64,000 bases of DNA from Caballeronia sordidicola (GCF_001544455.2 NZ_FCOC02000002.1:124001-188000); one strand, 5' to 3'. Positions 1 through 9,978 are shown, counted from the stretch's first letter. Program-made: numbers and translations. The notes: generated by a model not told the origin, from the sequence alone.

Positions 1-16
1 CAGCAAGGAGCGAAAC

Positions 17-1081
17 GTGAGCCGTTTCTGGAGCGACATTGTTGGCAAGCTGACGCCGTATGTGCCGGGTGAACAACCCGCGCTTGCGCGTCCCGTGAAG
101 CTCAACACGAACGAAAATCCGTATCCGCCGTCGCCGCGCGTTATGGATGCCATTCATCGCGAACTCGGGAACGACGGTGATTCGCTGCGCAAATATCCCG
201 ATCCAACCGCGCGCGCCTTGCGCGAGACCATTGCCCGGCATCACGGGTTGCGCGCGGAACAGGTGTTCGTTGGCAACGGCTCCGATGAAGTCCTAGCGCA
301 TACGTTCCAGGCGCTGCTCAAGCATGACGCGCCGATCCGCTTCCCCGACATCACCTACAGCTTTTACCCGGTGTACGCGCAGTTGTATGGCGTCGCGTTC
401 GACGCTGTGCCGCTGAACGCGGATTTCGGCATCGATGTCGATGATTATCGTGCGCCCAATGGCGGCGTGTTGTTGCCGAATCCAAACGCACCTACGGGCC
501 GCGCTGTGCCGCTCGATGAGATTAGGGTCCTGCTCGCGGCCAATCCGGATTCGGTTGTCGTGATCGATGAAGCGTATGTGGATTTCGGCGCGCAATCCGC
601 AGCAGCTCTAGTCGACGAATATCCGAATCTGCTGGTCGTTCAGACGTTGTCGAAGGCGCGTTCGCTGGCCGGCATGCGCGTGGGATATGCACTTGGTCAT
701 GAAGCGCTGATCGAGGCGCTCACGCGGGTGAAGGACAGTTTCAACTCGTATCCGCTGGACCGGCTCGCGCAAGTCGCGGCCATCGCGGCCTTCGAGGACG
801 ACGCGCATTTTCGCAGTACCTGCGCGAAGGTGATCGCAAGCCGCGAGCGGTTATCGGGGGAATTAAAGGCTTTGGGATTCGATGTCGTGCCATCGGCGGC
901 GAATTTCGTGTTCACGCGCCACCCGGCACGAGACGCCTCAGCGCTCGCCGCAAGCTTGAAGGAAAAGGAAATTTTTGTGCGGCATTTCAAGCTGCCGCGC
1001 ATCGATCAGCATCTGCGAATCACCGTTGGCACCGACGCCGAATCCGACGCGCTCCTGGCCGCGTTGCGCGCGGTGCTGTAA
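17..1081 (+). CDS. hisC: Histidinol-phosphate aminotransferase
   Basis: PLP-dependent fold-type I aminotransferase that makes L-histidinol phosphate from imidazole-acetol phosphate in cytosolic histidine synthesis. Visible signatures are [12 protein letters not shown] near the N-terminus, VIDEAYVDF (cofactor-binding Asp/Tyr) around residue 185, and [13 protein letters not shown], which carries the Schiff-base lysine. The 354-residue length is normal. The GTG start is supported by AAGGAG at 5-10, six bases upstream, so the gene is complete despite the window edge. No other his gene is adjacent, so it may be a second hisC copy, and some aromatic aminotransferase activity is possible (inference). 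Confidence 0.93.
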   Translation: MSRFWSDIVGKLTPYVPGEQPALARPVKLNTNENPYPPSPRVMDAIHRELGNDGDSLRKYPDPTARALRETIARHHGLRAEQVFVGNGSDEVLAHTFQALLKHDAPIRFPDITYSFYPVYAQLYGVAFDAVPLNADFGIDVDDYRAPNGGVLLPNPNAPTGRAVPLDEIRVLLAANPDSVVVIDEAYVDFGAQSAAALVDEYPNLLVVQTLSKARSLAGMRVGYALGHEALIEALTRVKDSFNSYPLDRLAQVAAIAAFEDDAHFRSTCAKVIASRERLSGELKALGFDVVPSAANFVFTRHPARDASALAASLKEKEIFVRHFKLPRIDQHLRITVGTDAESDALLAALRAVL

Positions 1082-1098
1082 CCACGCCGGGCGCTAGT

Positions 1099-1371
<273 letters not shown>

Positions 1372-1583
1372 CTAGAAAAAACAATACATTATAGCTTTTT
1401 CGGGCTTTTATCCGCAGCGCTGCTTCGTCGGCCAGCTAATACGCTTGATCCGTAGTGAGTCTTCGCCTGCTGCGAATGGAATTACCGTGCGCCAAGCACT
1501 AGTATCTTGTTGTGCCAGCTCGCAGATTCTTGTTTATGCGCGCCCGTCTTGCAGGGTGCGCAATGACCTGTCAGGAGCAAGAT

Positions 1584-3170
1584 ATGGACGACGTGGACGT
1601 ACTTGTCATTGGTGCGGGGCCGGTCGGCTTGCTGCTGAGTACCGAATTGCAGCGCGACGGAGTCGCGGTGAGCGTGATCGACAAGATGCCGGACAGAGGC
1701 TTTTTCTGTAAGGCGCTCGGCGTTACAGCACGCACGCTTGAGATTTTCGATGACATCGGGATCGTTGATCGTGCAATCGAGGCAGGCATATGGCTTACCG
1801 GCGTCGAAACGTGGGTCGACGGCGCAATGGTGCCCGCGCGCTCCATGCGCGTACCGGGCGAAGGTCTGCCCTATGGCTCGCTTTCGCTTGCGCAGTACGA
1901 GACGGAGCGGCTGCTCGAAGCTGCGCTCGCCGAGCATGGCGGTCAAGTTAATTACGGCTACACGCTGAATAGCTTTACCGACAATGGCGATGCGGTCGAA
2001 GCACTTCTGACGGGTCCGCAGGGCGCGGCGCTCACCGTGCGTTGCAAATGGCTGGTTGGCTGCGATGGAGCGCACAGCAGGGTCCGCTCGGGAATCGGCT
2101 CCAGTTTTGAGGGGGAGCAATATCCGCAGACCTTTGCACTCGCCGATGTTGACGTGGACTGGCCATACAAGCGTGGCCCCATGTACCGGTTCGAATGGAC
2201 TGATCCGGCTCGGGCGAAAGGGAGCGTCGCGGCTGTGCCCATTCGCGGCTCCGTGAAGCGCTACCGGCTTTCCATGATCGTGCCCGATGAACCTGCGTCA
2301 TCGCTCGCGGGCGCTGACAATCCAGACTTCGAGACAATGTGCAACCTGCTGTTGCCGTCTTTGCCGGAAGGCACTCGGCTATCGTCAATGCGATGGTCGT
2401 CGGTTTATCGGGTGAGTCATAGAATCGCGTCCGCATACGGGCACGGCCGCGTGTTCATTGCCGGCGACGCCGCGCATATTCATCCGCCCGTAGGCGGCCA
2501 GGGTATGAACACGGGCCTGCAGGACGCACACAACCTCGCCTGGAAACTGGCCCACGTAGCGAAGGGCCTCGCGCGTCCTGCATTGCTCGACAGTTACCAC
2601 GCAGAACGACATCCCGTTGGCGTCGATGTAGTCAAGTCAACGAGCGCCGCGCTCAATTCAGTGCTCGCGCGGCAGGCAGCAAATCCGGCGATGCGCGAGA
2701 CCCAGTTGCTGATTTCCTATCGGGGCAGCCCAGTTGTCACCGATCTCTGTACTGACGCCGATCCTGCATTCCCCGCGCCGGGCGACCGGTTGCCCGACGT
2801 GTGCGCCCTGACACAACGGTTCGTCGGTCACCCAAGGCGGCTGCACGAATTCCTCGGCCGGGGCAAGCACACGCTCATAGGCTATATCGACAAGGCTGAA
2901 CAATATGAAGCTTTCGCCGACGGTTATCGCGCGCTGTCGACGGCATTGCCCAATGCTGTATCAGCGTTGCTTGTCATAGCGCCGGGCTGCGAGGTGTCCG
3001 ATTTCGAGTCCGTGACCACGGTGACGGACTCGTCGGGAGAGTTTGCCGCGACATATGGCGCAAACGGCGGCACAGTATGGATTGCCAGACCGGACGGCTA
3101 TATTGGATGGAGAAGCAACGGCTGTTCGGACGGCGAGATCGAAAGCTGGCTGGAACGGTTAATTGGGTAA
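1584..3170 (+). CDS. FAD-dependent aromatic-ring monooxygenase
   Basis: Class A flavoprotein hydroxylase family (PheA/MhpA/UbiH-like), 528 aa. The N-terminus has the Rossmann motif GAGPVGLLLSTEL, a DG motif (VGCDGAHSRVR, about residue 165) and the FAD ribityl-binding GDAAHIHPPVGGQGMNTGLQ (about residue 300), followed by the C-terminal thioredoxin-like tail usual in phenol-hydroxylase-type members. The ATG at 1584 is preferred because AGGAG (1573-1577) is six bases upstream; upstream in-frame ATGs at 1512 and 1563 lack this. The substrate cannot be assigned: no dioxygenase or dehydrogenase lies next to it. It converges with the GGDEF-EAL gene, and the two stop regions overlap by 12 bp. Confidence 0.85.
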   Translation: MDDVDVLVIGAGPVGLLLSTELQRDGVAVSVIDKMPDRGFFCKALGVTARTLEIFDDIGIVDRAIEAGIWLTGVETWVDGAMVPARSMRVPGEGLPYGSLSLAQYETERLLEAALAEHGGQVNYGYTLNSFTDNGDAVEALLTGPQGAALTVRCKWLVGCDGAHSRVRSGIGSSFEGEQYPQTFALADVDVDWPYKRGPMYRFEWTDPARAKGSVAAVPIRGSVKRYRLSMIVPDEPASSLAGADNPDFETMCNLLLPSLPEGTRLSSMRWSSVYRVSHRIASAYGHGRVFIAGDAAHIHPPVGGQGMNTGLQDAHNLAWKLAHVAKGLARPALLDSYHAERHPVGVDVVKSTSAALNSVLARQAANPAMRETQLLISYRGSPVVTDLCTDADPAFPAPGDRLPDVCALTQRFVGHPRRLHEFLGRGKHTLIGYIDKAEQYEAFADGYRALSTALPNAVSALLVIAPGCEVSDFESVTTVTDSSGEFAATYGANGGTVWIARPDGYIGWRSNGCSDGEIESWLERLIG

Positions 3171-5141
3171 TAACGTTTCCGATGGAAAGCCGTTCGTCGC
3201 GATGGCGTCCAGCACGTCCGCTCCCGCGATGGGTCTGCCAAAGAAATACCCTTGCATGAGCGTACAGCCCAGTCCTCTGAGCACGTTGGCCTGCGATGCC
3301 GTTTCAACGCCTTCTATGATGCATGCAAGGCCGAGATTCTTGCAGAGGTCGACAATGCTTTTCACAACTGCGCGTGCTACCGGATCGCCAGCAATATCCG
3401 CCACGAAGCTGCGATCGACCTTGAGTTTATCGATCGGAAGTCGATGGACATAACTCAGACTTGAATAGCCGGTACCAAAGTCATCAAGGGAAACTTGCAC
3501 CCCGAGTTTTTTCAGCGCACCGAGTGTTTCCTGCGCGCAGGAAACGTTCTGGATAAGCGCAGTTTCAGTGACTTCGAAGTTGATCCGGTTTGGAGCCACT
3601 CCGCTTGCGAGAGCCGTGCGAATCACGCGGTCGACTGCCTCTGCAGAACTTACGTCGCGAGCGGAAAGATTAAACGAAATTCCCACCTGAGATGGCCATG
3701 TCGCCGCGGCCTCGAGCGCCTTGCGCAGCAAGACGTCAGTCAGCGGGTAAATGAGATCGGTCCGCTCGGCGACCACAAAAAAGTCTGCGGGCGATATGGC
3801 GCCAAGCGTCGGACTGTCCCAGCGCGCCAGCGCTTCAAACGCCACAATGCGCCTGGAAGAAACGTCGAAAATCGGCTGAAAGAACACGGAAACCTCGTGC
3901 CCAAAATCCGGCCGCTTCAGGGCTTGCTCTATTTCGGCGTGTCGCTTGATCTGCGTTTCGTGCTCGCTGGAAAAAATCGCCACGCCGCCACGACGGCGAT
4001 CTTTCACGAAGAGCAACGCATAATCGGCCCTTTCGGAAAGCTCCACCGCGGTGGTGCCTGCGTCAGGGAACACCGCAATTCCCAATGACGCAGACAAACG
4101 CGCCGTGCCCTCCGCCAGTTCATAGGGACGTTCAAGCAGCGCGCATATGGCATCGCTCAGTTCGAGCAGCCTGGCCTCGCTGACGTCGCCCCGGAACAGC
4201 AACCCGAATTCATCGCCGCCGACCCTTGCGGCGCTCATGCACGGTGACGAAAGAATTGCCAGGCGGCGCCCTACTTCTTCAAGCAATCGGTCGCCGAAAT
4301 GATGCCCGTAAAGGTCATTTATTGCTTTGAACCCGTTCAAGTCGACAACGCCGAGAGCAGCACCCTGTTTAGCTTCCCGAGCAGTCAAAAGCAGTTCGTC
4401 GAGGTCGGAAAAGAAGCGGCGCCGATTGGGTAATCTCGTCAGGGTATCGAGATTGGCGAGTTGAAAATTTTCTGCACTGAGGCGCTCGGTTTCCGCATGT
4501 TTGATTAAGAGGCTCCGCTGCGATTCGATTAAATCGGCAAAATCCCGGTAGTAGATTAAAAGAACCACAACCATGACAGCCGCAACGAGCATCATGTTGA
4601 TCGCAATCGCGATAAGCACGGCATTCTGGCTTGCGAGAAAGAACACCACGAAGGGTGTAAGAACAATAAACGTCATTGACAGCGCTGCAGTGCGCATATG
4701 CATCAAGCAAAAGATGCATCCAATGACAGTGATCGATATATAGAATGCGACATGGCATTTAGCATATGCGTCGCCGAAAGGGTAAAGCAAAAGACCCCAG
4801 GCGGTGAAGACCGCTCCGAGCAGGACCACAAGCTGGAGCGTGCTCCGCAATCTTTTGGTGATCGCCACGTCGGATAGTTCGATCTTGCGTGCTCGTAGCC
4901 AGAGTATGACCCGCGCCCCGCACACGGAACACAGCGCGAAGGGCGCGTAGATGGACAACCAATTTGGCGCAACTCTGAAATGCGTGTAAGCAACCGCCAC
5001 GGTATTGATAATCAGTAGACCATATAACAGCGGAATCTGGCGCGAGAATGCTTCGAATTGGGATCGGCTTAGCTCTGCACTGGAAGGGACAGCGAGTATT
5101 GAACTGATAGCCTTAAAGTACCGTAATTTTTTTCTGATCAT
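3159..5141 (-). CDS. Membrane GGDEF-EAL cyclic di-GMP protein
   Basis: 660-residue bifunctional-type signalling protein. Residues 1 to about 200 contain roughly six hydrophobic helices (for example IPLLYGLLIINTVAVAY and AVLIAIAINMMLVAAVMVVV). A diguanylate cyclase domain follows with an intact RVGGDEFGLLF active site, then an EAL phosphodiesterase domain with FEALARW, FNLSARD, EVTET, LDDFGTGYSSL and LKVDRSFV, all key metal and substrate motifs. Both domains therefore look catalytically competent; which dominates cannot be told. The N-terminal membrane region resembles no sensor family I can name. The SD is weak (GGGTGA). Two adjacent palindromes lie just upstream (5155-5182). Confidence 0.92.
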   Translation of the reverse strand: MIRKKLRYFKAISSILAVPSSAELSRSQFEAFSRQIPLLYGLLIINTVAVAYTHFRVAPNWLSIYAPFALCSVCGARVILWLRARKIELSDVAITKRLRSTLQLVVLLGAVFTAWGLLLYPFGDAYAKCHVAFYISITVIGCIFCLMHMRTAALSMTFIVLTPFVVFFLASQNAVLIAIAINMMLVAAVMVVVLLIYYRDFADLIESQRSLLIKHAETERLSAENFQLANLDTLTRLPNRRRFFSDLDELLLTAREAKQGAALGVVDLNGFKAINDLYGHHFGDRLLEEVGRRLAILSSPCMSAARVGGDEFGLLFRGDVSEARLLELSDAICALLERPYELAEGTARLSASLGIAVFPDAGTTAVELSERADYALLFVKDRRRGGVAIFSSEHETQIKRHAEIEQALKRPDFGHEVSVFFQPIFDVSSRRIVAFEALARWDSPTLGAISPADFFVVAERTDLIYPLTDVLLRKALEAAATWPSQVGISFNLSARDVSSAEAVDRVIRTALASGVAPNRINFEVTETALIQNVSCAQETLGALKKLGVQVSLDDFGTGYSSLSYVHRLPIDKLKVDRSFVADIAGDPVARAVVKSIVDLCKNLGLACIIEGVETASQANVLRGLGCTLMQGYFFGRPIAGADVLDAIATNGFPSETLLPN

Positions 5142-5706
5142 CTAAATGTCACCCGGCGAATTATTCGCCTTCAATTCGAAGGGCCGACGGCTGTGTCAAT
5201 GCCGTTTTAGAGTGCTGCATGATCTATCAAAATACGATGTACCAGCCTGATTGCGCTTCACTATGAGGATACATCCTGACCGAACATAAGGGGCGGCATT
5301 GTGCAAAGTGGATCCGGTCGTCAAGACAAGGATTGCATCCCACGCGTGTCAGCAAAAGCCTACGCAATTCTGTTTGCCGAGGGTTCTACCGCGGACATGA
5401 TCCATTCGCGCCATCGCAGAAGCGCAACGATAAACAGAAGGACATTGCGAGGGAAGACGTCCGCCGGATCGGGTCTCTACGCCATATAAAAGAAAGAATC
5501 GCTGACATTGCATAAGCGATAGAAGGAAACATCCGGACAGACGTCCTGAGTCAATCAAAACGTCCTGAAAACCGGAAATCCGTTTGCGCGTAGTGTTCCG
5601 CTGGGAACGGTCCGTGCCTTACTTCGTCAGTCCGGCGCTTCAGCCTGTTTCAATCGCGCGCGTTCTAAACGAACGGACGTAGCGAGTTCTTGAGCTCAAA
5701 AAGCGC
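5142..5706. other. Intergenic region between GGDEF-EAL gene and coaD
   Basis: About 565 bases without a convincing gene; the short ORFs here have no coding signature or SD. The left end holds two abutting dyads next to the GGDEF-EAL start. The right end has a short inverted repeat CGTTC-taaac-GAACG at 5661-5675, downstream of coaD on the minus strand, without a U-run, so it is at best a weak terminator. Confidence 0.5.
5155..5182. promoter_or_regulatory. Two abutting palindromes upstream of GGDEF-EAL gene
   Basis: GGCGAAT-T-ATTCGCC (5155-5169) is a perfect 7-bp dyad, immediately followed by CCTTC-AATTC-GAAGG (5168-5182), a perfect 5-bp dyad. They lie 14-41 bases upstream of the GGDEF-EAL start, where a repressor operator would be expected. 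The binding protein is unknown; the first dyad could also form an RNA hairpin in the 5' leader. Confidence 0.35.
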
Positions 5707-6210
5707 TCACGGCACTGCGGGATCGGGCGCGATCGGACCGACCTTGTCCTGCAGGCGTTTTTCCACCGAAGGAAATACAAACTTGCTGACATCGCCGCCA
5801 AGCTGCGCGATCTCGCGCACGATCGTGCCCGAAATGAACTGGTACTGGTCCGAGGGCGTCATGAACATGGTCTCGACGTCGGGCAACAGATACCGGTTCA
5901 TGCCGGCCATCTGGAATTCATATTCGAAGTCGGAGACAGCGCGCAGACCCCGCACGATCACGCGCGCGTTGTTCTTGCGCACGAAATCCTTCAGCAGGCC
6001 CTTGAAACTCATCACTTTCACGTTTGGATAGTGCCCCAATACTTCGTCGGCAATGTCCAGCCGTTCCTGCAGGCTGAAAAACGGCTTCTTGTTGCGGCTA
6101 TCGGCGACGCCAACCACCAGCGTATCGAAAATACTCGATGCGCGTCGCACAAGGTCTTCGTGACCGCGCGTGAGCGGATCGAACGTTCCCGGATAAACGG
6201 CTGTAACCAT
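5707..6210 (-). CDS. coaD: Phosphopantetheine adenylyltransferase
   Basis: Penultimate step of coenzyme A synthesis: 4'-phosphopantetheine plus ATP gives dephospho-CoA. The nucleotidyltransferase motif [13 protein letters not shown] (T/HxGH type), the basic [14 protein letters not shown] segment and the C-terminal SSx-like [10 protein letters not shown] are all present. The length is 167 aa. Two ATGs lie at 6216 and 6210; GAGGAG abuts the first with no spacing but is six bases from the second, so MVTAVYPG at 6210 is the better start and matches the N-terminus known in the family. It lies downstream of rsmD, 156 bases away, a conserved pairing. Confidence 0.95.
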   Translation of the reverse strand: MVTAVYPGTFDPLTRGHEDLVRRASSIFDTLVVGVADSRNKKPFFSLQERLDIADEVLGHYPNVKVMSFKGLLKDFVRKNNARVIVRGLRAVSDFEYEFQMAGMNRYLLPDVETMFMTPSDQYQFISGTIVREIAQLGGDVSKFVFPSVEKRLQDKVGPIAPDPAVP

Positions 6211-6366
6211 GGGCATCTCCTCTTCTGATACTTTTCTGGCGCTTTAGAGACTATTTGACAGGGCTTCTAACGGTAGCCTGTCGTTAGCGTTCAGGGTCAT
6301 GCTGATTCGGCAACTCCGCCGATATCCCATGTTCCCCTACCCTCGGCCGGCGTTTTGGAAGGCGCA

Positions 6367-7059
6367 TTATTCCTCATTTTCGCGCTGCAGCAAATGATAG
6401 CGGACCGCGCCGGCTTTGCCTTCGCGGGTAATTGCCCATCCCGTCAATGCGGGGATTTGCGCAGGATCGACGGGTTCGCCCGATTCCACGTAAAGCACGC
6501 CATTCACCGATACCAGCGGCACGGCGAGCTCGAGCGCGCGCTGGAGCATGGCGGTGTCGCCGAAAGGAGGATCGAGGAAAACGACATCGAAGGACTTCGG
6601 CGGCAGGTTTGCCGCGAGCCGCAGCGCGTCGGCTTCCATGACTTCGATGTTTTTGGCGGCCAGGCGCGTCTGGTTGGCCTTCAACTGCGCAACCGCGCGG
6701 CCGCTGCGCTCCACCATCAATACGCGCACGGCGCCACGTGACGCGGCCTCGAATCCGAGCGCGCCGCTGCCGGCGAAGAGGTCGAGGCATCGGCGGCCAT
6801 CGAGCGACTGGCCGAGCCAGTTGAAAAGGGTCTCGCGTACGCGATCCGGGGTCGGGCGCAAACCATCGAGGCTCAGCACGGGCAGCGGAGTGCGCTTCCA
6901 GTCGCCGCCAATAATACGGATGGAATGCGCCTTGCCACCACGCGACAGCGGCGCTTCACGCACTTTGGACGCTCGGTCTGCCAGCGCGGGATCGCGCGTT
7001 TTTTCACGGCTGCGTTCGGGATCTCGCGTGAGCGATCGGGTAATGGAAGAGCGGGACAT
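6367..7059 (-). CDS. rsmD: 16S rRNA (guanine(966)-N(2))-methyltransferase
   Basis: SAM-dependent methylation of G966 in 16S rRNA during 30S assembly. The class I methyltransferase core is clear: SAM-binding LDLFAGSGALGFEAASRGA and catalytic FLDPPFG (N/DPPY type). About 230 aa; the reading frame stays open well upstream, but the family starts near this point. The first 45 residues are Arg/Ser/Lys-rich and poorly conserved, and the chosen ATG at 7059 has no clear SD, so the start is uncertain. Divergent from ftsY, an arrangement common in proteobacteria. Confidence 0.88.
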   Translation of the reverse strand: MSRSSITRSLTRDPERSREKTRDPALADRASKVREAPLSRGGKAHSIRIIGGDWKRTPLPVLSLDGLRPTPDRVRETLFNWLGQSLDGRRCLDLFAGSGALGFEAASRGAVRVLMVERSGRAVAQLKANQTRLAAKNIEVMEADALRLAANLPPKSFDVVFLDPPFGDTAMLQRALELAVPLVSVNGVLYVESGEPVDPAQIPALTGWAITREGKAGAVRYHLLQRENEE

Positions 7060-7387
7060 GGACGTACGTAAGTGGGCAGGCGGTTCAGCCGAGCATGGGC
7101 CGGTAATAAGAGCGAGCGCGAGCATGAATCGCGTTCTCTGATGGGCGCACGTTACCACAGCGCCATCGCCGCGCACGCCAGCGTCCGCCGCCACGCAGCC
7201 ACTACAATGGATGCCGGCTGATAAAATACGCGTCTTTCCCGTTTTCGCGCTTTCGCCCGGTTCTTCCCGCTGCTCTCGGCGGTTTTCGCGGCGCGGCGGC
7301 CACATCGTCTCGCGTTTTTTCGGGCGTTCGAGTCAAAAACGCGGTTGCAACGCCACAGATGAAACGCCACTTCCACCATTGCAGACC
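7060..7387. other. rsmD-ftsY divergent intergenic region
   Basis: 328 bases between the two likely starts. Frames remain open through most of it on both strands, which inflates apparent ORFs, but the added residues are low-complexity and not conserved-looking. I see no clear sigma-70 promoter, operator or hairpin. Confidence 0.4.
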
Positions 7388-8659
7388 ATGTTCAGCTTTT
7401 TCAAACGATTAGTAGGCAAATCGACCGACGCGCCCGAGGAAAATCAGGCCGAAGACACCGTCGACGTTGATTCCGAAGCCGAAGAAGAACTCCGGCATGC
7501 GACCACGCCGGTTACGCCGGCACAGCCGGTGGAGACGGAGCGTCCGGCCGCGCCCGCCGCGGACGTCAAGGCCCCGCTGGAACACGCAACAACACCCGTT
7601 ACGCCGGCTCAGCCGGTCATTGACTCGCCTGGCGACTCGGCGAACGGCTCTGCGAGCGCAGAACCCAAACCCTACTGGCAAGGGCGTACCGCGTCTCAAT
7701 GGACCGCGCCGCAGGAAACTGCCGTCATCGTGCCGCCGCCTGAGCCGGAGGAAACCGCGAAACGTTCGTGGCTGACCCGGCTGAAAACGGGGTTGTCGAA
7801 GACGAGTTCGGGACTGACGGGCATTTTCGTCGGCGCGAAGATCGATGACGATCTCTACGAAGAGCTCGAAACAGCATTGCTTATGTCCGACGCGGGCATG
7901 GACGCGACCGAATATCTGCTTGAAGCGCTGCGCGAAAAAGTCCGCACCGAGCGTCTTGTCGACTCCATGCAGGTCAAGGCCGCGCTTCGTTCGCTCCTCG
8001 CGGATTTGCTGCGGCCGCTCGAGAAATCGCTGATGCTCGGCCGCGCTCAACCGCTCGTGATGATGATCGCCGGCGTGAACGGCGCTGGGAAAACCACGAG
8101 CATCGGCAAATTGGCCAAGCATTTGCAGAGCTTCGACCAGTCCGTGCTGCTGGCCGCCGGCGACACGTTCCGGGCCGCCGCGCGCGAGCAGCTGCGCGTG
8201 TGGGGCGAGCGGAACAACGTCACGGTTCTGTCGCAGGAAAGTGGCGATGCCGCCGCGGTGATCTTCGATGCCGTCGGCGCAGCGCGGGCGCGAAAAATCG
8301 ACGTCATGATGGCCGATACCGCCGGCCGTCTGCCCACGCAGCTTCACCTGATGGAAGAGCTGCGCAAGGTGAAGCGCGTGATTGCCAAGGCGCAGCCGGA
8401 CGCGCCGCATGAGGTCTTGCTGGTAATCGATGCAAACACAGGTCAGAACGCGCTCGCGCAAGTGAAGGCCTTCGACGACGCACTCGGGCTGACCGGTTTG
8501 ATCGTGACGAAACTCGATGGCACGGCGAAGGGCGGCATTCTTGCAGCGATTGCGCGCCAGCGTCCGATTCCGGTTTATTTCATTGGCGTGGGCGAGAAGG
8601 TGGAAGACCTTCAGCCGTTCAGCGCCGACGAATTCGCGGATGCACTGCTGGGAAATTAA
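7388..8659 (+). CDS. ftsY: Signal recognition particle receptor FtsY
   Basis: GTPase that docks SRP-ribosome complexes at the SecYEG membrane translocon. 423 aa from MFSFFKRLVG. The first 125 residues form an acidic, Pro/Ala/Thr-rich A domain containing a duplicated ATTPVTPAQPV unit. The NG domain follows with G1 GVNGAGKTTSIGKLA, DTFRAAAREQL, G3 DTAGRLPTQLHLMEEL and G4 TKLDGTAKGG. The upstream in-frame extension to 7211 is rejected because the family begins with the membrane-binding F-K/R-rich segment at 7388. Divergent from rsmD. Confidence 0.95.
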   Translation: MFSFFKRLVGKSTDAPEENQAEDTVDVDSEAEEELRHATTPVTPAQPVETERPAAPAADVKAPLEHATTPVTPAQPVIDSPGDSANGSASAEPKPYWQGRTASQWTAPQETAVIVPPPEPEETAKRSWLTRLKTGLSKTSSGLTGIFVGAKIDDDLYEELETALLMSDAGMDATEYLLEALREKVRTERLVDSMQVKAALRSLLADLLRPLEKSLMLGRAQPLVMMIAGVNGAGKTTSIGKLAKHLQSFDQSVLLAAGDTFRAAAREQLRVWGERNNVTVLSQESGDAAAVIFDAVGAARARKIDVMMADTAGRLPTQLHLMEELRKVKRVIAKAQPDAPHEVLLVIDANTGQNALAQVKAFDDALGLTGLIVTKLDGTAKGGILAAIARQRPIPVYFIGVGEKVEDLQPFSADEFADALLGN

Positions 8660-8670
8660 GGCCGGACGCC

Positions 8671-8692
8671 GCAGGCGTTTCACGACGCCTGC
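8671..8692. terminator. Hairpin between convergent ftsY and LysE-type gene
   Basis: GCAGGCGT-ttcacg-ACGCCTGC, an 8-bp perfect GC-rich stem 12 bases after the ftsY stop. No U-run on either strand, so termination would be weak or factor-assisted. Confidence 0.4.
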
Positions 8693-8704
8693 CGCAAAGC
8701 CCAC

Positions 8705-9316
8705 TCACCGGGACAGGATCAACGCCCCTGCAATCCACCACATCACCACGCCCACGATCACGTCGAGCACGCGCCACGAGACATCCTGCTCGAACAGCGG
8801 CCGCAGCAATCGCGCACCGAATCCAAGCGCGGTAAACCAGATAATCGACGAACACATGGCTCCTGCCGCGAACCAGGCGTTCCCCGGCCAGCCGTATCGC
8901 GCGCCAATGCCGCCTAGCAAGACCACGGTATCCAGATAAACGTGCGGATTGAGCAGCGACAAAGCCAGCACGGTCGATGCCGCTTTCAAAGCCGTCTGGG
9001 ACTCGCCGTTCTCGGCCTGCAAATGCCCCGGCCCCTTCCACGCCGCATGAAACGCCCGCACGCCGTACAGAAACAAAAACACCGCGCCGGCCCAGCGAAT
9101 CACGTCTAGCAATACGGGCGCACGTGCAATCAGCGCGCCCATTCCGCCAATGCCCAACCCGATCAGCAACACATCGATCAGCGCGCAAATCGTGACGACC
9201 AGGCCCAGGTGCCTGCGCTTCAAACCCTGCCGCAATACAAATGCGTTCTGGGCGCCAATCGCGATAATCAAACTTGCGCCAAGCCCGGCGCCGGATAAAA
9301 AAACTGCTGTCGTCAT
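8705..9316 (-). CDS. LysE/ArgO family amino-acid exporter
   Basis: 203-aa inner-membrane protein with about six helices. GLGASLIIAIGAQNAFVLRQG near the N-terminus is the LysE/ArgO signature (GxxxGxxxGAQNxFxLRQG), and LNPHVYLDTVVLLG matches the conserved NPHVYLDT segment. Family members export basic amino acids such as arginine or lysine; the substrate here is inferred. The ATG at 9316 overlaps the maiA stop as ATGA, implying translational coupling; an ORF extension upstream is spurious. Why an exporter is coupled to a ring-cleavage enzyme is unclear. Confidence 0.88.
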   Translation of the reverse strand: MTTAVFLSGAGLGASLIIAIGAQNAFVLRQGLKRRHLGLVVTICALIDVLLIGLGIGGMGALIARAPVLLDVIRWAGAVFLFLYGVRAFHAAWKGPGHLQAENGESQTALKAASTVLALSLLNPHVYLDTVVLLGGIGARYGWPGNAWFAAGAMCSSIIWFTALGFGARLLRPLFEQDVSWRVLDVIVGVVMWWIAGALILSR

Positions 9317-9957
9317 TCGGCGTCCGGTTGCTGCCCGGGCGCGGCGCGCGCGAACGCATCGATTTGCCCGGCGTGATCGGCAATACGCTCGATTGTCGAA
9401 TACCGGCTCATATCGATATTGAAACGCCGCGCGTTGAATACTTGCGGCACGAGGCAAAGATCGGCGAGTGTGGGCGTATTGCCAAAACACAGCGCGCCCA
9501 CGCGCGGATCGTTCGCCAGGCGCTTCTCAAGCGAACTGAACCCCGTTTCCAGCCAATGCCGATACCACGCGTCCTTGGCCTGCTCGCCAACCTTCAGCGT
9601 GTGCTTCAGATACTTGAGCACACGCAGGTTGTCGATGGGATGAATCTCGCACGCCACCTGCAGCGCGACCGAACGAATGAACGCTCGATCCAGTGCGGTC
9701 CCCGGCAACAGCGCCGGCTCCGGATGCGCTTCCTCCAGATATTCGATGATCGCAATCGACTGCGTGAGCACGTCCGCGCCGTCCACGAGCGTCGGCACGA
9801 TGCCGTCCGGATTCAGTTCACGATACTCGGGCTTCAGTTGCTCGCCGCCGTCGCGCAGCAGATGAACCGGCGCATAGTCGTAATCGAGCCCTTTGAGATT
9901 CAGCGCAATGCGCACGCGAAACGCGGCCGAGCTTCGAAAATAGCTATACAGCTTCAT
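9313..9957 (-). CDS. maiA: Maleylacetoacetate/maleylpyruvate isomerase (zeta GST)
   Basis: Glutathione-dependent cis-trans isomerase of the zeta glutathione transferase class, 214 aa. The N-terminal thioredoxin fold has YSYFRSSAAFRVRIALNLKGL, the SS...R glutathione site typical of MaiA/NagL, followed by the all-helical C-terminal domain. It acts on maleylacetoacetate (homogentisate route) or maleylpyruvate (gentisate route). The fumarylacetoacetase-family gene lies 21 bases upstream with a good SD (GGAGG) between them, so isomerase and hydrolase form a two-step module. No ring-cleaving dioxygenase is in the window. Confidence 0.9.
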   Translation of the reverse strand: MKLYSYFRSSAAFRVRIALNLKGLDYDYAPVHLLRDGGEQLKPEYRELNPDGIVPTLVDGADVLTQSIAIIEYLEEAHPEPALLPGTALDRAFIRSVALQVACEIHPIDNLRVLKYLKHTLKVGEQAKDAWYRHWLETGFSSLEKRLANDPRVGALCFGNTPTLADLCLVPQVFNARRFNIDMSRYSTIERIADHAGQIDAFARAAPGQQPDAE

Positions 9958-9978
9958 CTGTCTCCTCCATTTTTATGC

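Noticed and set aside
7211..7387. N-terminal extension of ftsY
   Set aside because: Low-complexity Arg/Ser-rich residues ahead of the conserved MFSFFKR start; not part of the family.
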